A stretch of 64,000 nucleotides of DNA from Malaya genurostris. Its lineage: Eukaryota; Arthropoda; Insecta; Diptera; Culicidae. Positions 29,415-40,705 of the stretch are shown piece by piece (the stretch's first letter is position 1; each line of letters begins with the position of its first letter). The translations under genes and the position numbers were made by a program. Where the stretch lies: NCBI RefSeq assembly GCF_030247185.1, contig NC_080572.1:189815800-189879799 (forward strand). The letters are read 5' to 3'. The notes under the pieces were generated by a model that was not told the origin of the DNA, ran no database searches, and saw only the letters and a program-made list of their open reading frames with translations.

Positions 29415-32400
29415 CAGGGTTACCAGATATACGGATTTTTCAGTATTCTACTGATTTTCAGGAACGTTGGCAAAATCTACTGAATTTTATACGGATTTTA
29501 CTGAAAATACTGATTTTATACAGATTTTTAAGAAAGTCGGGGTTTTCTTCCAATATGAGCAAGATAATTTTTCCTGCTTTATTATATGATGATAGAGGAT
29601 CATGCTCAATTGATTCGACAATCCAACCATCTCTAGCCAACAAATTTCACTGGGTGAAATAATTGAAAACTTGCGCATGCAGAATTCAGTTGATCTATGA
29701 AACTGTTGAACTATCAGAACGCACCCAACATTTGTAGCATTCAGACATGGCAGATCTGCAGATTTGTCTGTAAATCTGCAGATATCGTATATTGTGCTGC
29801 AGACATTTTTCGCTGACTTTCGTCGAAATTTACAGACTTTTGAAATTGCCGCGCCTTTTTTTTTTGCTCGCCAAGTCAGTTTAGCGTATCATACTTTATA
29901 GAAAAATTGATGCCACATACACACACACACTTGTTGACTGCACTTGTTGACTGCAGATCAGGATTTACTGACTCTTGCAACCCTGTCTGAAGATATTTGA
30001 AATTTTTACCTGGCACCTCTGGTAGCATTATACAGTTTATACACCCATCTGGCACCGGTAAGTGAGCACCAGCCATTTGAAAGTATACCGATTACGTTGA
30101 GCACCTCGCGTTTCGAGCCCCAAACACTGCGATGTTTTGATACTTATCGCGACTCTCAAATTGTGAAAATTATCTCCACTTGTTGTCCCAAAACACTGTC
30201 TGCTGTATTTTAGGTAAATCGACAAGTTATTGTAAGAGAGTCGACCCACAATTCACTAATTTTCGTGCACTGAACAAGGTGAACGCAAATGTATTACTGT
30301 TTGTTTGTTTACGCTGCAATCAGCTGATTTTGAAGTTCCGATTTTGAGCTCATCAAGATGGCGTCGTGACAGGGGGCCGAGTTTATATGAATGTTGCTTG
30401 GGAAGTGAACGTCAACAAAAACGAAACATGGTTAGTGACGAATCGGAATATACAGATGATGAGAAATCAAGTGGTGAAGAAAAAAGGTATGCTGAATCTT
30501 TTAATTTCCTAAATACACCCACTCACAGTGCAACATATTTTACCAAAAAAATTGTTACTTTTTTCTAGGCGAAATTTGATTGAAAAGAAGAAACAGTCTC
30601 GTGACAAAGGAGCTCGAACCAAACAGCGACCGAATACGAAAACGAGGTAAGTTTGAATTTATGTTATATTCTTCTTATGCTTTCAACGCTTTTCATCCTT
30701 AAGTCATCGTTTTTTTTTTGTTACAAAAAAAAATTCTACCATTACGTGACTTTTACCAGCCAATTTCATATATCCGAAAATTATAGTAATTTGTAATTTT
30801 TGATTTGTAGGGTGCTACAAAAATTAAAAGCTGACTGGAGCATCGAATTTAAATGGGCAAGAAAATCGACATTAAGTGAGTTTAATAAATATGTTTACTT
30901 AGTTACATTATCAATATAAAGAGAAGATAATATAATTATTATACAATTTTTAACAGGTGAGTACCACTTTCATTGTACTTTTTGCTGCGAAGATCGGAAA
31001 TGTGCAAAAGATGGTTTGCACGCGCTGAAGAAGCATGGAAGTACTTCGAAGCACGTCCAAGTTGCCAAATCAGTACAGTCGTCGAAGAAGAACTTATTCG
31101 ACATTTGCAAGAACACGTCTGAAACGAAAACACGGGCACGAAAAGTTGAAGCTCTCTTGCGACACTTTTTCTAGTGAAAAATAAATTGCCAGTGGCGGTC
31201 AGCGACGATTTGGCAGAGCTTTTGCGAACTATCGACATTGACAAGTCAGTGCAAAGTCAAATTTCGTGTGGTCGTACTAAAAGTGCTGCCATTGTGAAGA
31301 ATGTTATTGGGGCGTGCACGTTAGATCTGTTGATAAAAACATTTTCGAAACTCCTGAAGGAGAAGTTCGTGTCCAGTTTTTAGCATGTTTAAAAGTATGT
31401 ATATTCTTAGGATTCATACATTTGTGAAATTTTTCATTTTTTTCAAAATCGATGAACCTGGTAGGTTGATAAAAACAGGTTTTTTCATTCAATAACAATA
31501 TTCATAGATTTAATTAATAATAGACACCATAAAACACAAATGAATGGGGTTAGCTTTATATACATTTTCAATTTATAACTTTCAGGTTGACGATGGAACA
31601 CACAAAGGTCTCCACGGAGAGGCCACAAAGTTCTTTGACGATCATAAGATTCCTTATGAACAACTTTTGGTAGGATTTGCAGCGGATGGCACTGCTGTGA
31701 ATTTTGGCGAGCACAACTCTGTAGTTAGGCTTTTCCAAAAGAACATCCCCAATCTATTTGTTTTGAAGTGCGTTTGTCATTCTCTGGCGCTTGGTGTGTC
31801 ACATGCAATCAAAGAAATTCCCGATGGAGTAGAAGAGTTTTTGAACAACGTCTATAGTTACTTTAAACATAGTCCGAATCGGCTGAAATCATTTCAGGAA
31901 ATTCAAATGACGTTAGATCTACCGGATCACCAATCGCACGGATGTATCTGAAAGAAGCGTATGTGGATCGAACCGACATTGAAGAGCTGGACTTCTTTTT
32001 GAGCAAGGAAAACTAAGAAAATATGGAGCCGTTTCGAAACTTGGATTTAGGACCTTTCGTCACTGCAGAGTTGATGAAATTATCAACTACATCTGTCGCC
32101 GAAATCAACAGATTTCGCTCGAATTGTCGAAATTTCATGGTGGTGTTCTTGGATCAATTATATAAAAGAACTCCATTTAGAGAAATGAGCATCAAATTGA
32201 TCAGACAACTGAGTTTTGTCGACCCGGTTAACTTGAATGATACGAAAAATGTTTATTTAGTGGCCAACTTTTTCAATAAGAGCACGGTAGCGGTTCATGA
32301 CGAATTCAGAAAATTAAAAGACATGTTCATATATACTTATTTCTCATGTATATATACTTATTCCTCTTGGATTTTATTTAAATAAATAAATGAAAAAAAC

Positions 32401-32691
32401 ACAACCATTAACATTGTAGAAAGTCTCGAGTATAATCCGAGACTTACAGATCGGTGAAGAGTGCTATAAAAGTAAACATTTTATTCTTTGGATTAAACTC
32501 TATTATTGAGTAAAAAAATTGTTCAAAAGATGAAAAATCGCCCTGACATAAAGAACGCAACAGTTGATATTGAAAAAACATGTAATCAATGTAAAATAAG
32601 CTATACGGAATTATACTGATGTTTTGCCTCTACTGCCAACTCGATTCCTAGCAGAATACGGAAATTCAGCGCGCTCGATCGGGCATCGCTG
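29415..32691 (+). mobile_element. hAT transposon, full length, inactive
   Basis: A 3,277-bp element between 8-bp duplications CCTTAAGG (29407-29414, 32692-32699). The ends are CAGGGTTACC and, inverted, CAGCGATGCC, matching at seven of the first ten bases in a typical hAT pattern. It carries a multi-exon zinc-finger transposase gene on the plus strand (next entry). Its insertion split a SINE/LINE tail that is continuous when it is taken out. The duplications are still identical, but the gene is broken. Confidence 0.85.
30428..32385 (+). pseudogene. hAT transposase with BED-like zinc finger, broken multi-exon gene
   Basis: Exons deduced from GT-AG signals are 30428-30486 (acidic start MVSDESEYTDDEKSSGEE), 30569-30646 (basic linker), 30811-30875, and 30957 onward, which encodes a BED/C2H2-like zinc finger (FHCTFC...LKKHGSTSKHV). 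The frame then meets a stop at 31172 next to a run of five T. The following frame (31174-31383, NKLPVAVSDDLAELLRTID) continues the family pattern, so a one-base loss is likely. Another frame change occurs before 31400. An exon from 31586 holds the RNase H-like core (VGFAADGTAVNFGEHNSV and LKCVCHSLALG). The last part (32023-32385) resembles the region before the hAT dimerisation domain, which is missing, as is the first catalytic Asp motif. Small deletions lie near 31920-31945. No active enzyme can result. Confidence 0.8.
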
Positions 32692-32699
32692 CCTTAAGG

Positions 32700-32727
32700 T
32701 TAAAGCCTCTATAATTGAAACAAAAAA
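32700..32727 (+). repeat. Right half of the split SINE/LINE tail
   Basis: TTAAAGCCTCTATAATTG plus an A-run, completing the tail left at 29414. The TATCGATAC-rich end of the outer hAT-like element begins just after it. Confidence 0.78.
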
Positions 32728-32909
32728 AATGTTCCGTCGTAATGGGAATTAACTTCAATCTGTTGCGATACTGTAAGTATCGAGACCTAAAGTATCGATA
32801 CTAACAGTATCGCTCTAATGCGATATCGATACCAAAAATACCCGATTCTTGAACAAAAGTATCGATACCGCAATGTATCGACTCGGTATCGGACATCCCT
32901 ACTGGATTG

Positions 32910-33080
32910 CCACATTTAAATCTATATTAACTTGACATAACTGTTTATAAATTTCAAAGATGATGGTAGTTTACATTCATTCAAGTTTGAAAGAAAAATT
33001 TTTGACAATCTTTTAGTGATGTTTACAAAAATATAAGTAACGTGAGAAAGGCAACATTACACCACTAGGTGCATTAAAAA
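32910..33080 (+). repeat. S repeat, 3' end (continuation from 26513)
   Basis: Resumes with CACATTTAAATC and ends with the constant tail CATTACACCACTAGGTGC. Together with 25660-26513 it forms one S copy. Confidence 0.78.
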
Positions 33081-33114
33081 AGCGATTTAAGCGTGGTTAT
33101 AGGTTACTATTTGG

Positions 33115-33300
33115 AATAATTATACGAACAGAAAAAAAAATTTATCCATTACGCCAATTGTACGAAATATGATCTTCGAAATCGGCCCACAGTCCAATTT
33201 TAGTCTCAAACGAGCCTAAAAAATTTTTTAAATCGGTTCATCCACATACAAAAAAAATTGACCGGCAATGAGTTTTGACGTTTACGTCAATTATGGAATT
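33115..33300. repeat. S2 unit piece
   Basis: Carries TTTTGACGTTTACGTCA and an ATATCTCCCTAACCAGAATC block, as in 9236-9990. Confidence 0.55.
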
Positions 33301-33580
33301 ATATCTCCCTAACCAGAATCTGGCGTCTGCCCACTACTCGAAGTGATCTTTGGTGGAGATGGAGCGGCTGAATATCGATGCCCTCCAGCTACGTCCCACC
33401 AAGAATTTCCGGACCAACCTGAACAACAAATTTGTCGCGAGAAGTGAAGACGAATTGATAAAAAAAACGAAGAAAGAACTCAAGAACATACCTACACGTG
33501 TAATTTCGTCCACCTTGGCGAATGTTCCGGTTAACTGCCGGAAGGTCGCTCGCAAGGGTGTAAAATTTTTCGGCAAATAA
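33301..33580 (+). pseudogene. DD37E-type transposase, C-terminal fragment
   Basis: Begins with LASAHYSK (then a stop), the motif after the second catalytic Asp in the other DD37E copies. It continues from 33350 as EMERLNIDALQL and ends KKTKKELKNIPT...KVARKGVKFFGK, a Tc1/mariner C-terminus. The block around the catalytic Glu is deleted. The element's ends were not found. Confidence 0.62.
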
Positions 33581-33781
33581 GCTTAAATTATTACTTTCCA
33601 TGGGAAATTTATCAAAAGCAATGATCAGTCTTAGCTTCTTCTATCACCCCCCGCACAACCCTTTGAGAATATTTTAATTTAATTTAACGGAATTCAATGT
33701 TTGCAACTGTTGAGTTCTTTTTATCATAATTTATTTATCTACACCGGTACTAAAATTCTGAACCAGTATTCAGGAACTGAG

Positions 33782-34298
33782 GTCCCTGTCCACCATCTTC
33801 ATTGGAATTAACAAGATCTTTTTTTTTGTCACTAACTTTTTCGTTCCCCTTTCCCTGTTTTTTCACCATCTCGATGGCAACTAATTAGATCTCTGTCATT
33901 TTCAAACATTTTGTTCCCACACCCCTTTTTTACCCCGTTTCCCACAATATTTACTTCTTTTTTTCATTCTCTTCCGTAACATCACCATCACCGGAAGACC
34001 GCTCCAGTTAATGACCAGCATGCGGGCCACCCGCCGGGCCTTCGTAGCCTGGGGGTGTTTCCCGCGGACCCTCACGGACCGAAGAATGCGGCCAACATAG
34101 AAAATTACCATCGCCATCTGGAATCATCTCATCCTAAATTCAATTCACCGGCCACTACCGATCGCCAGATACTATATTACATAATGATACTACTCTAGTT
34201 TTAAGTTAGACGATAATTAAGATTAGTAAATACCCTTGGCATCTTAGAGCTTAAGCAGTGTGCCTTAATATTATATTATATTATTGAATAAAAAAAAA
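33782..34298 (+). mobile_element. 5'-truncated non-LTR retrotransposon with poly-A and target duplication
   Basis: A 517-bp insertion bracketed by a 14-bp direct repeat ATTCAGGAACTGAG (33768-33781 and 34299-34312). It ends in GAATAAAAAAAAA, so it is a polyadenylated retrocopy. The middle is GC-rich (GTAGCCTGGGGGTGTTTCCC) and resembles 3' UTRs of mosquito LINEs. No protein-coding part is left, so the clade is not assigned. Confidence 0.8.
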
Positions 34299-34312
34299 AT
34301 TCAGGAACTGAG

Positions 34313-35160
34313 ACTGAACTCAAGAACAAAATTCGATATTTGGAATCCAGATCAAGTATTCTGCTCATGAATTAAATCATGAATAACACACATGAATGAC
34401 ATACACACATACATATTGTTATGTTATATGACACTCGGCCTCGTTTCAAAAGATTTGCAATAGAAAAGCAAAAAAACGATCCAATAACAGTACTATGAGG
34501 TCTGATTATCAGTATCACGAAGAAGCCTAAATAAATTATGTATGTAAATAAAATGATACCAAAGCAACACTGCTAATAAAACATCGGTTCAAATTTTTCA
34601 ACAGATTCAATCGCTTGATAAGTCCCTTTTATCTTGCCACTGAAGCAATGAACTCAGCTGTCAAAGCAATGATCCATATCGACAGGTAGTAAAACTGTGA
34701 CAGGAATCGGTGGTTCCGATATATGCCTTACAAAAACCGTTATCGCATTACCCGTGACAGGTAAACTTCTGCTTAACAAAGCCTTTGAAACTCTCACAGA
34801 TTTATGGCATAAGAATGATTTGCCATTGATTGATTGAGTGAGTGCTGCTTTTGACTTCGAATCCCAAAATTATTTGGTCTAAGATAGCATTTTTTTCTTC
34901 GCAACAAAAATTGAGACGATATTTTTACACCCCTCAAAAAATAGGCTTTCACGTAAAATTTGCGATTATATATCTAATACAGAAGTATTGAGTACCATTA
35001 AAATGATTTCGTTAATGTTTGAATTACTGCATTTTCAATGTCATCGCAATCGGTCGCGTCTTGTACACAACCCAGTAAATATTTTTCAAGTTTTTGGTGG
35101 TTGTTTTGCAGTTTTAAAACATCCCCAAACTAGTCACGAAAAAAAAGTTTGAGAAATAGA
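34313..35160. other. Unassigned AT-rich spacer
   Basis: A short ACACATACA microsatellite-like patch lies near 34402. Otherwise no gene, repeat family or ORF was recognised. Confidence 0.45.
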
Positions 35161-35164
35161 AATA

Positions 35165-36335
35165 CAAATAAGTTATAAGCGTTACATGCGTTACTTTTTA
35201 GTAAGTTACAGGCGTTACGAAGCGTTACATTTTTGATATTTTTGAAAGTTATAGACGTTACGAAGCGTTATATGCGATACTTTTTTGTAAGTTATAGGCG
35301 TTACGGAGCATTACGAAGTTTTACTTTTTTGTAAGTTAAAGACTTTACGAAGCGTTACATGCGTTTCTGATTTGTAAGTTAAAGGCGTTACGAAGCGTTA
35401 CTTTTCATAAGCTAAAGGCTTTACAAAGCATTACTTTTTAGTAAGTTACAGGCGTTACGAAGAGTTACAAACGTTACAGTTTTGTAAGTTACAGGTGTTA
35501 TGAAGCGTCACATTTTTTAAGTAACAGGCGTTACGAAGTGTTACTAACGTTACTGTTGCGTAAGTTATGAGCGTTACGGAGCGTTACGAAGTTTTACTTT
35601 TTTGTGAGTTAAAGACTTTACGAAGCATTATATGCGTTACTGATTTGTGAGTTGAAGGCGTTACGAAGCGTTACTTTTCATAAGCTTAAGGCTTTACGAA
35701 GCATTACTTTTTAGTAAATTACAGGCGTTACGAAGAGTTACAAACGTTACTATTTTGTAAGTTATAGGCGTTACGAAGCGTTACATGCGTTATTTTTTGT
35801 GAATCATAGGCGTTACGAAGCGTTACATACGTTACTTTTTCGTAAGTTATGAACATTACGAAGCGTTACATGCGTTACAAGTGTTACAATGCGTTACATT
35901 TTAGTACGTTTTAGGTGTTACGAAGCGTTACATTTTGAAAGTTACAAGCGTTACGAAACGAGACATGCGTTAGTTTATTATGAGTTGTAGGCGTTACTTT
36001 TTTGTAAATTACAGGTGTTACGAAGTGTTATATGCGTTACGTTTTTGTAGGTTAGATGCGTTTCGAAGCGTTACATGCGTTACATCATCAAGCGTTACGA
36101 TGCGATACATGCGATACTTTTTAGTAAGTTTTAGGTGTTACAAAGCGTGACCTTTTTTAAGTTACAGGCGTTACGAAGCGTTACTTTTTGTGATTTACAG
36201 GCGTTACGAAACGTGTTTTATGCGTCACAATTTTTTAGATTCAAGGTGTCACGAAGCAATATAGCGTTTCTCTTTTGTAAGTTTTGTGTGTTAGGAAACG
36301 TTATATGTGTTACTTTTTGTAAGTTATAGCTGTTG
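35165..36335. repeat. Minisatellite of GCGTTACGAAGCGTTAC units
   Basis: About 1.17 kb of degenerate tandem units, mostly 30-45 bp, with the core GGCGTTACGAAGCGTTAC followed by a T-rich spacer and AAGTTA. Long units add ATGCGTTAC; short ones lack it. A block of about 187 bp at 35291-35477 recurs at 35564-35750, a 273-bp shift, with the same order of variant units. No coding meaning is seen. Confidence 0.92.
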
Positions 36336-38350
36336 AAACCCGTTATAAGAGATTTGGCATCCCAATTTTGACATATTAAAAAGTCTCTAATTTGCAAAAT
36401 CTACTGGAAATGTCAATATAATGAAATGATTAGAAATGATCCAACAACGACATGGAATACACGGATCAAAATTAGCACGATGACATATCTGATCGAAACG
36501 AAAACTTGTATCTAATTTTGAAGAAAAATGAGCATAAATATTATTCAAGTAAATTGATTGTTCTATTATATACATGAGAGAATCATCTTTAACCCGTGTA
36601 GGAATTTTTAATCGAAAAGAGTACCTAAAATGGGTTTTTAATAATAAATAAAGATTTTTAGAGTGCTACAAACATTTCTAACACGGTTTTATGTTGTGTT
36701 GGACCAGATGAACAATCTCTACTACGTCACTTTGAATGTATATAAACACTGTTTCACTGTATAATCAACTCAATTTTGTATACCTACTCATCTTGACGAT
36801 TGAGTTGACGTGCTTGCCAATAATGTGCAGTTGAGTACTAGAAAAAAATATTCACGACCAAAATCATCCATCTCACTACTGAAACGAGATGTAGTCATGT
36901 ACAAATTAAGTCTTAAAGATAGATGCTACCTACATAGGTTTGTTACCGAGAGCCAATCTCATTCTCCTATAACGCAACAAAAGTAGTAAGAATCCCATTC
37001 ACTGCGGTTCTGCTTGAGCAGAGTTGATCTGATATCCATATCATATTTACTGACAGCTTTTATTTATTTTCTTATCGATATCAATTTCGCACTGAATTGG
37101 CTATTGCTAAAGTGGATAACAGATTGGTGAGGAGGACAGGTAAAGAGTTTCTGGTAGAGAAGAACACTTCGGGATGGATTTTCCCTTTTTTCTGGTTCAC
37201 GACATTAAGTTCAATTAAACAGGAAACAACTGCCGAAGAATATTTCCTGGTTCAAACATTTAAGAATATGAAAAAAAACACGAAATATATTGCTCCGCTA
37301 GGTTTATCCACTTGCCCCATCATAGTTTACCGCAGTGAGATATAGAGCTTTCTTATCAACCATTATTCGTTTCCGAGCGGCAATAAAGGACAATCTGTTA
37401 GCGGGTGGTAACATTTGATTGACCATTTTGGATTTTCACAGAATATAGCATACTGCGCGGGTTATAAAGCTATCAGTTGGAATTTACCGAGATAAAAGTC
37501 CGAATCCGAATTCCCATCTGATGGCAGAAGGTTGCGTACGAATTGGTTATTTGTTCATGCTCATATTGCTAAAGTTTATTTAAGGTTATTACGCTCACGA
37601 TGGACGACTAATAAAGATATTGCCCATGTACACAGTTCATGATTGTGATAAGCGAACCGAAACCATAATTGTTTGTATTCAATTGTGTTGATGAATGAAC
37701 TTAAATTTATGAATAACCCTGGCCATTAACTATGGTATTATTTTTGGAGGTTGGAGTTGTTTACGCGAACCCTTCGCGTACATAATTGTAAGATAAGAGC
37801 AGATACTGTTGATTGCTAGTTTTAACTGTCACTTAATCAATTGGATTCGTCAGACTCGAACCATATCAATTAAACGTCAATCTAGAAAACTGAGGTTATC
37901 TTAGCACACTTCAAAAATTTGCAGCTCATTGCTAACTACCAAAGTTGCATTTAACTGATTAACAAGGAGGTGTGGCACTTGTTAAGAGAGTGATAAAATA
38001 TTCAATCTCATGTAGCATCCTGGAAGGTGAGGTATTTATCCTCTGGATTTTTACTACACTGAAATGAAAATATTATTTACATTCACTAGATTTGGCATAT
38101 GAATCGTATATAGATTACAATTCAAAGAATTCATATGGACACTTATAATCCTCATAAAAATGTACGTATTATGTACAATTTATACAGAAAATCCAATAGA
38201 ACTTATATCAATACAAAGTTTATATACATTGGAAGTGGCATATTGATCGTATGCAAACGATGCTCCATTAAATGCAACGATTGATAAAAACAAACATTTG
38301 AAATTCATTCAAAGCTTAGCCTAATTTTGTGCTTAAGGCACATAACCATT
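36336..38350. other. Unassigned, no supported gene
   Basis: AT-rich DNA. The longest ORF (37097-37345, plus, 82 aa) begins with a non-ATG triplet or an internal Met and matches nothing known. No repeat shared with the rest of the window was noticed. Confidence 0.45.
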
Positions 38351-38353
38351 TCG

Positions 38354-38461
38354 AATTTTGTTTACGTTTCTTCTTAGACTTATCAGAGTTGTTTTCATTA
38401 TGCAGTTCAATTTGGACTGTAATGCACTGATGAGTCTAAGACGAAACGTAAACAAAATTCA
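38354..38461. repeat. Short foldback / hairpin
   Basis: GAATTTTGTTTACGTTTC at the left pairs with GAAACGTAAACAAAATTC at the right; arms are 34 bp with two mismatches. The inner sequence also pairs (CATTATGCAGT with ACTGTAATG). A transcript would give an almost continuous hairpin of about 108 nt. Confidence 0.8.
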
Positions 38462-38962
38462 GTTGAAACTGCATATTGAACCAAATGGATACCTGAGCAT
38501 AGTACTTCACGATCAACGTGCCACCTAAACAGACTTAGAACATGAAATGTTCATTAATTACCCTTCTCATGATAATCACAGTAGGAAGGGAATGAATGTT
38601 AGTTCAACAATTCTTCCTACTAACGACCGAGGAATTCTCTGTCTTACCACAAGTGTCACAGAAAAAGGCCAATGTTAGTAGGGTGAGAAAATTTTTTCAT
38701 CACAAAATTGTTAATAAAAAATATTCACAATTTTCAAAAACCCCTACGTACTCTGTGGAGATAACTATCGAGAATATTCTGTAGAATTTTTGAATCGATT
38801 GGTCAAGATTTACTTGACTTATGTTTCCCAGCTCACAAAACGTGGTTCTGAAATAAACGCGTTTGAATTTTTCGGTGCTGTACGGTCGTATCTCATACTC
38901 GAAATTAGGACGTCTAGAAATTCTACCCGCTTTTCATCTTTTGGAATATTATTTTTAAGATC

Positions 38963-39324
38963 ATCCCGATCAGATGTACATAACAAAATCATAACACAAA
39001 TATATCAACAGTTGATATGTATGACAATTTGTGTTATTTTGAGATATTTAACAAATGAAAACAGTTGAAAGTTAATACTCATGATAACAATATAATAACA
39101 AAATCAGCTATGATGTTTTATCTTCATTTGCAAGACTCATGATGAAGTTCATTAATTGAAAAAATGAAACGTTCCAAAATCTGTAACGATTTGGTTCCCG
39201 CTAGAGTTTTTTTTGTTATGACTTTTGTTATTTTAACAGATTACCAGCCAAAAATTGTTACAAAATATTTCTGAAATAAATTACACCAATTGTTATAATT
39301 CTGTTATTACCATCTGATCGGGAT
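38963..39324. mobile_element. MITE with ATCCCGATCAGATG ends
   Basis: A 362-bp element with inverted ends ATCCCGATCAGATG. Similarity continues to about 35 bp (ATAACAAAATCATAACA against AATAACAGAATTATAACA). It is non-coding. No clear target duplication was found, so the superfamily is open. Confidence 0.72.
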
Positions 39325-40404
39325 ACATGATATTTTGCAATGAAAAAAAAAATTCCGGATTTTTGAAAAGTCTACAGTGGTGTAACCTCTTAATTAACAA
39401 AATACCGCCTTGCGACGAAGTCTAATTCCGTGATATTTTTATTTTTCTTATGTTAAATTTCCATTTATAAATAATATGCATCCTGCCACGTTGAAATTCT
39501 CGATACAGTATTCAATCGAACCCAACCAGAAAAATACGGGTGAGTGATGTCAGAGATATAATTCGATGACGTGAATAGGAATATAACAGACATACTTATC
39601 CTCACTTCGCAAAAAATTTATTTAATTTGAGTGAACTCGGAACACCTAGTTATCCGAATAAAAATAAGCAAACATAATATGAATACATTCATGTCAAATC
39701 TTACTATATATTGTTTTTTTTTTGTATTTTCAAGGGTACCTTTTGGAAAGTGTCAAAACATATTTGGTAAATTGCTGTATCTGAATAATATAGCAATGTA
39801 TAAGTCATACATTAAAAATAAGAGGATACAATCAAATTAAATTTCATAGAATCTACTCCATTTTGGCTGCTTGAATTAGGAAACTCAAAATTCATATGAA
39901 TTTTATAAAAAACATTTTATGAGATTCATAATAACTGATCGGTTTCATCAACTCATAAAGTTGTAGTGTAGTTGGATTCTTACTACTCGTGTTGTCTGTG
40001 AGAGCTGCCATGTATCTGAGTATTAAAGAGTTTTTAAGTAATTGTCGATAACAACAAGTATCACACTCAGCATCCATATCTCTCTCTTATGAACCGAATG
40101 AGCAGTACATAGATCATGCCTAAGATTTTAATCTGTAACAAAGAATCAACAATTTCGCAATAGGTGAGCATTTTGGTTATAAATTGAATGGCTCAATTAA
40201 CCGTCTTAAACAACATTCACAAATATGTATCCCTCATATTAGTCCATTAAAATACTCATGGTTTACCCACATAAACTAATACCCTAAACTAACTATACCG
40301 AATATCGTCAAACGTTCAAGAAAATGGTTTAAATTGTACGTAGGATAGTTTTCATACATACGGGTATAACGATCCATAGTGACTGTTTTACTATAGAACA
40401 AAAC
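39325..40404. other. Unassigned AT-rich DNA
   Basis: No gene, splice pattern or repeat recognised. ORFs here are short and compositionally random. Confidence 0.45.
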
Positions 40405-40705
40405 GTGTCGTAAGCCCACAGTACTCGATCACTGAAAATATTCCGTATTTTTATGCATCAGTTTTGCTGTATAAGCTTTGTGAGATGACTCGCTCACCTT
40501 ACCTCGCACTGCTCGTTCATACCAAACATTTCAGAAAACTTCAACTTTTAGTTATGGTTGGATATATCATACTACTTTCGATCAATTGCTGAAAATATTT
40601 CCGATGGTATGGAGTAGAAATTATGTTGCTGCCTTAAATACAATAGGGAATATTCACGATTAAGTTCTACTCAATTTTGTACAGGATAAATTTTGAAAAC
40701 AAAAA
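40405..40705 (+). repeat. R3 dispersed repeat
   Basis: Second copy of R3, with GAAAATATTCCGTATTTTTA and CACGATTAAGTTCTACTC. It runs directly into the LINE remnant. Confidence 0.6.

Larger units (their letters stand above)
26522..32901. mobile_element. hAT-like TIR element, itself interrupted
   Basis: An 8-bp duplication CTGGATTG (26514-26521 and 32902-32909) brackets it, and the S repeat is continuous once it is removed. The left end is TAGGGATTGGTACTGGG; the right end, inverted, is TAGGGATGTCCGATACC. Both ends carry many copies of TATCGATAC as subterminal repeats (26548-26640 and 32765-32890). The 8-bp duplication and subterminal repeats fit the hAT superfamily. Without the nested hAT (29415-32691) it is about 3.1 kb and has no transposase I can recognise, so it is probably non-autonomous or composite. 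Confidence 0.78.

Noticed and set aside
35165..36335. Resemblance to a CRISPR array
   Set aside because: Units are degenerate and of variable length with no unique spacers, and the host is a eukaryote. It is a minisatellite.
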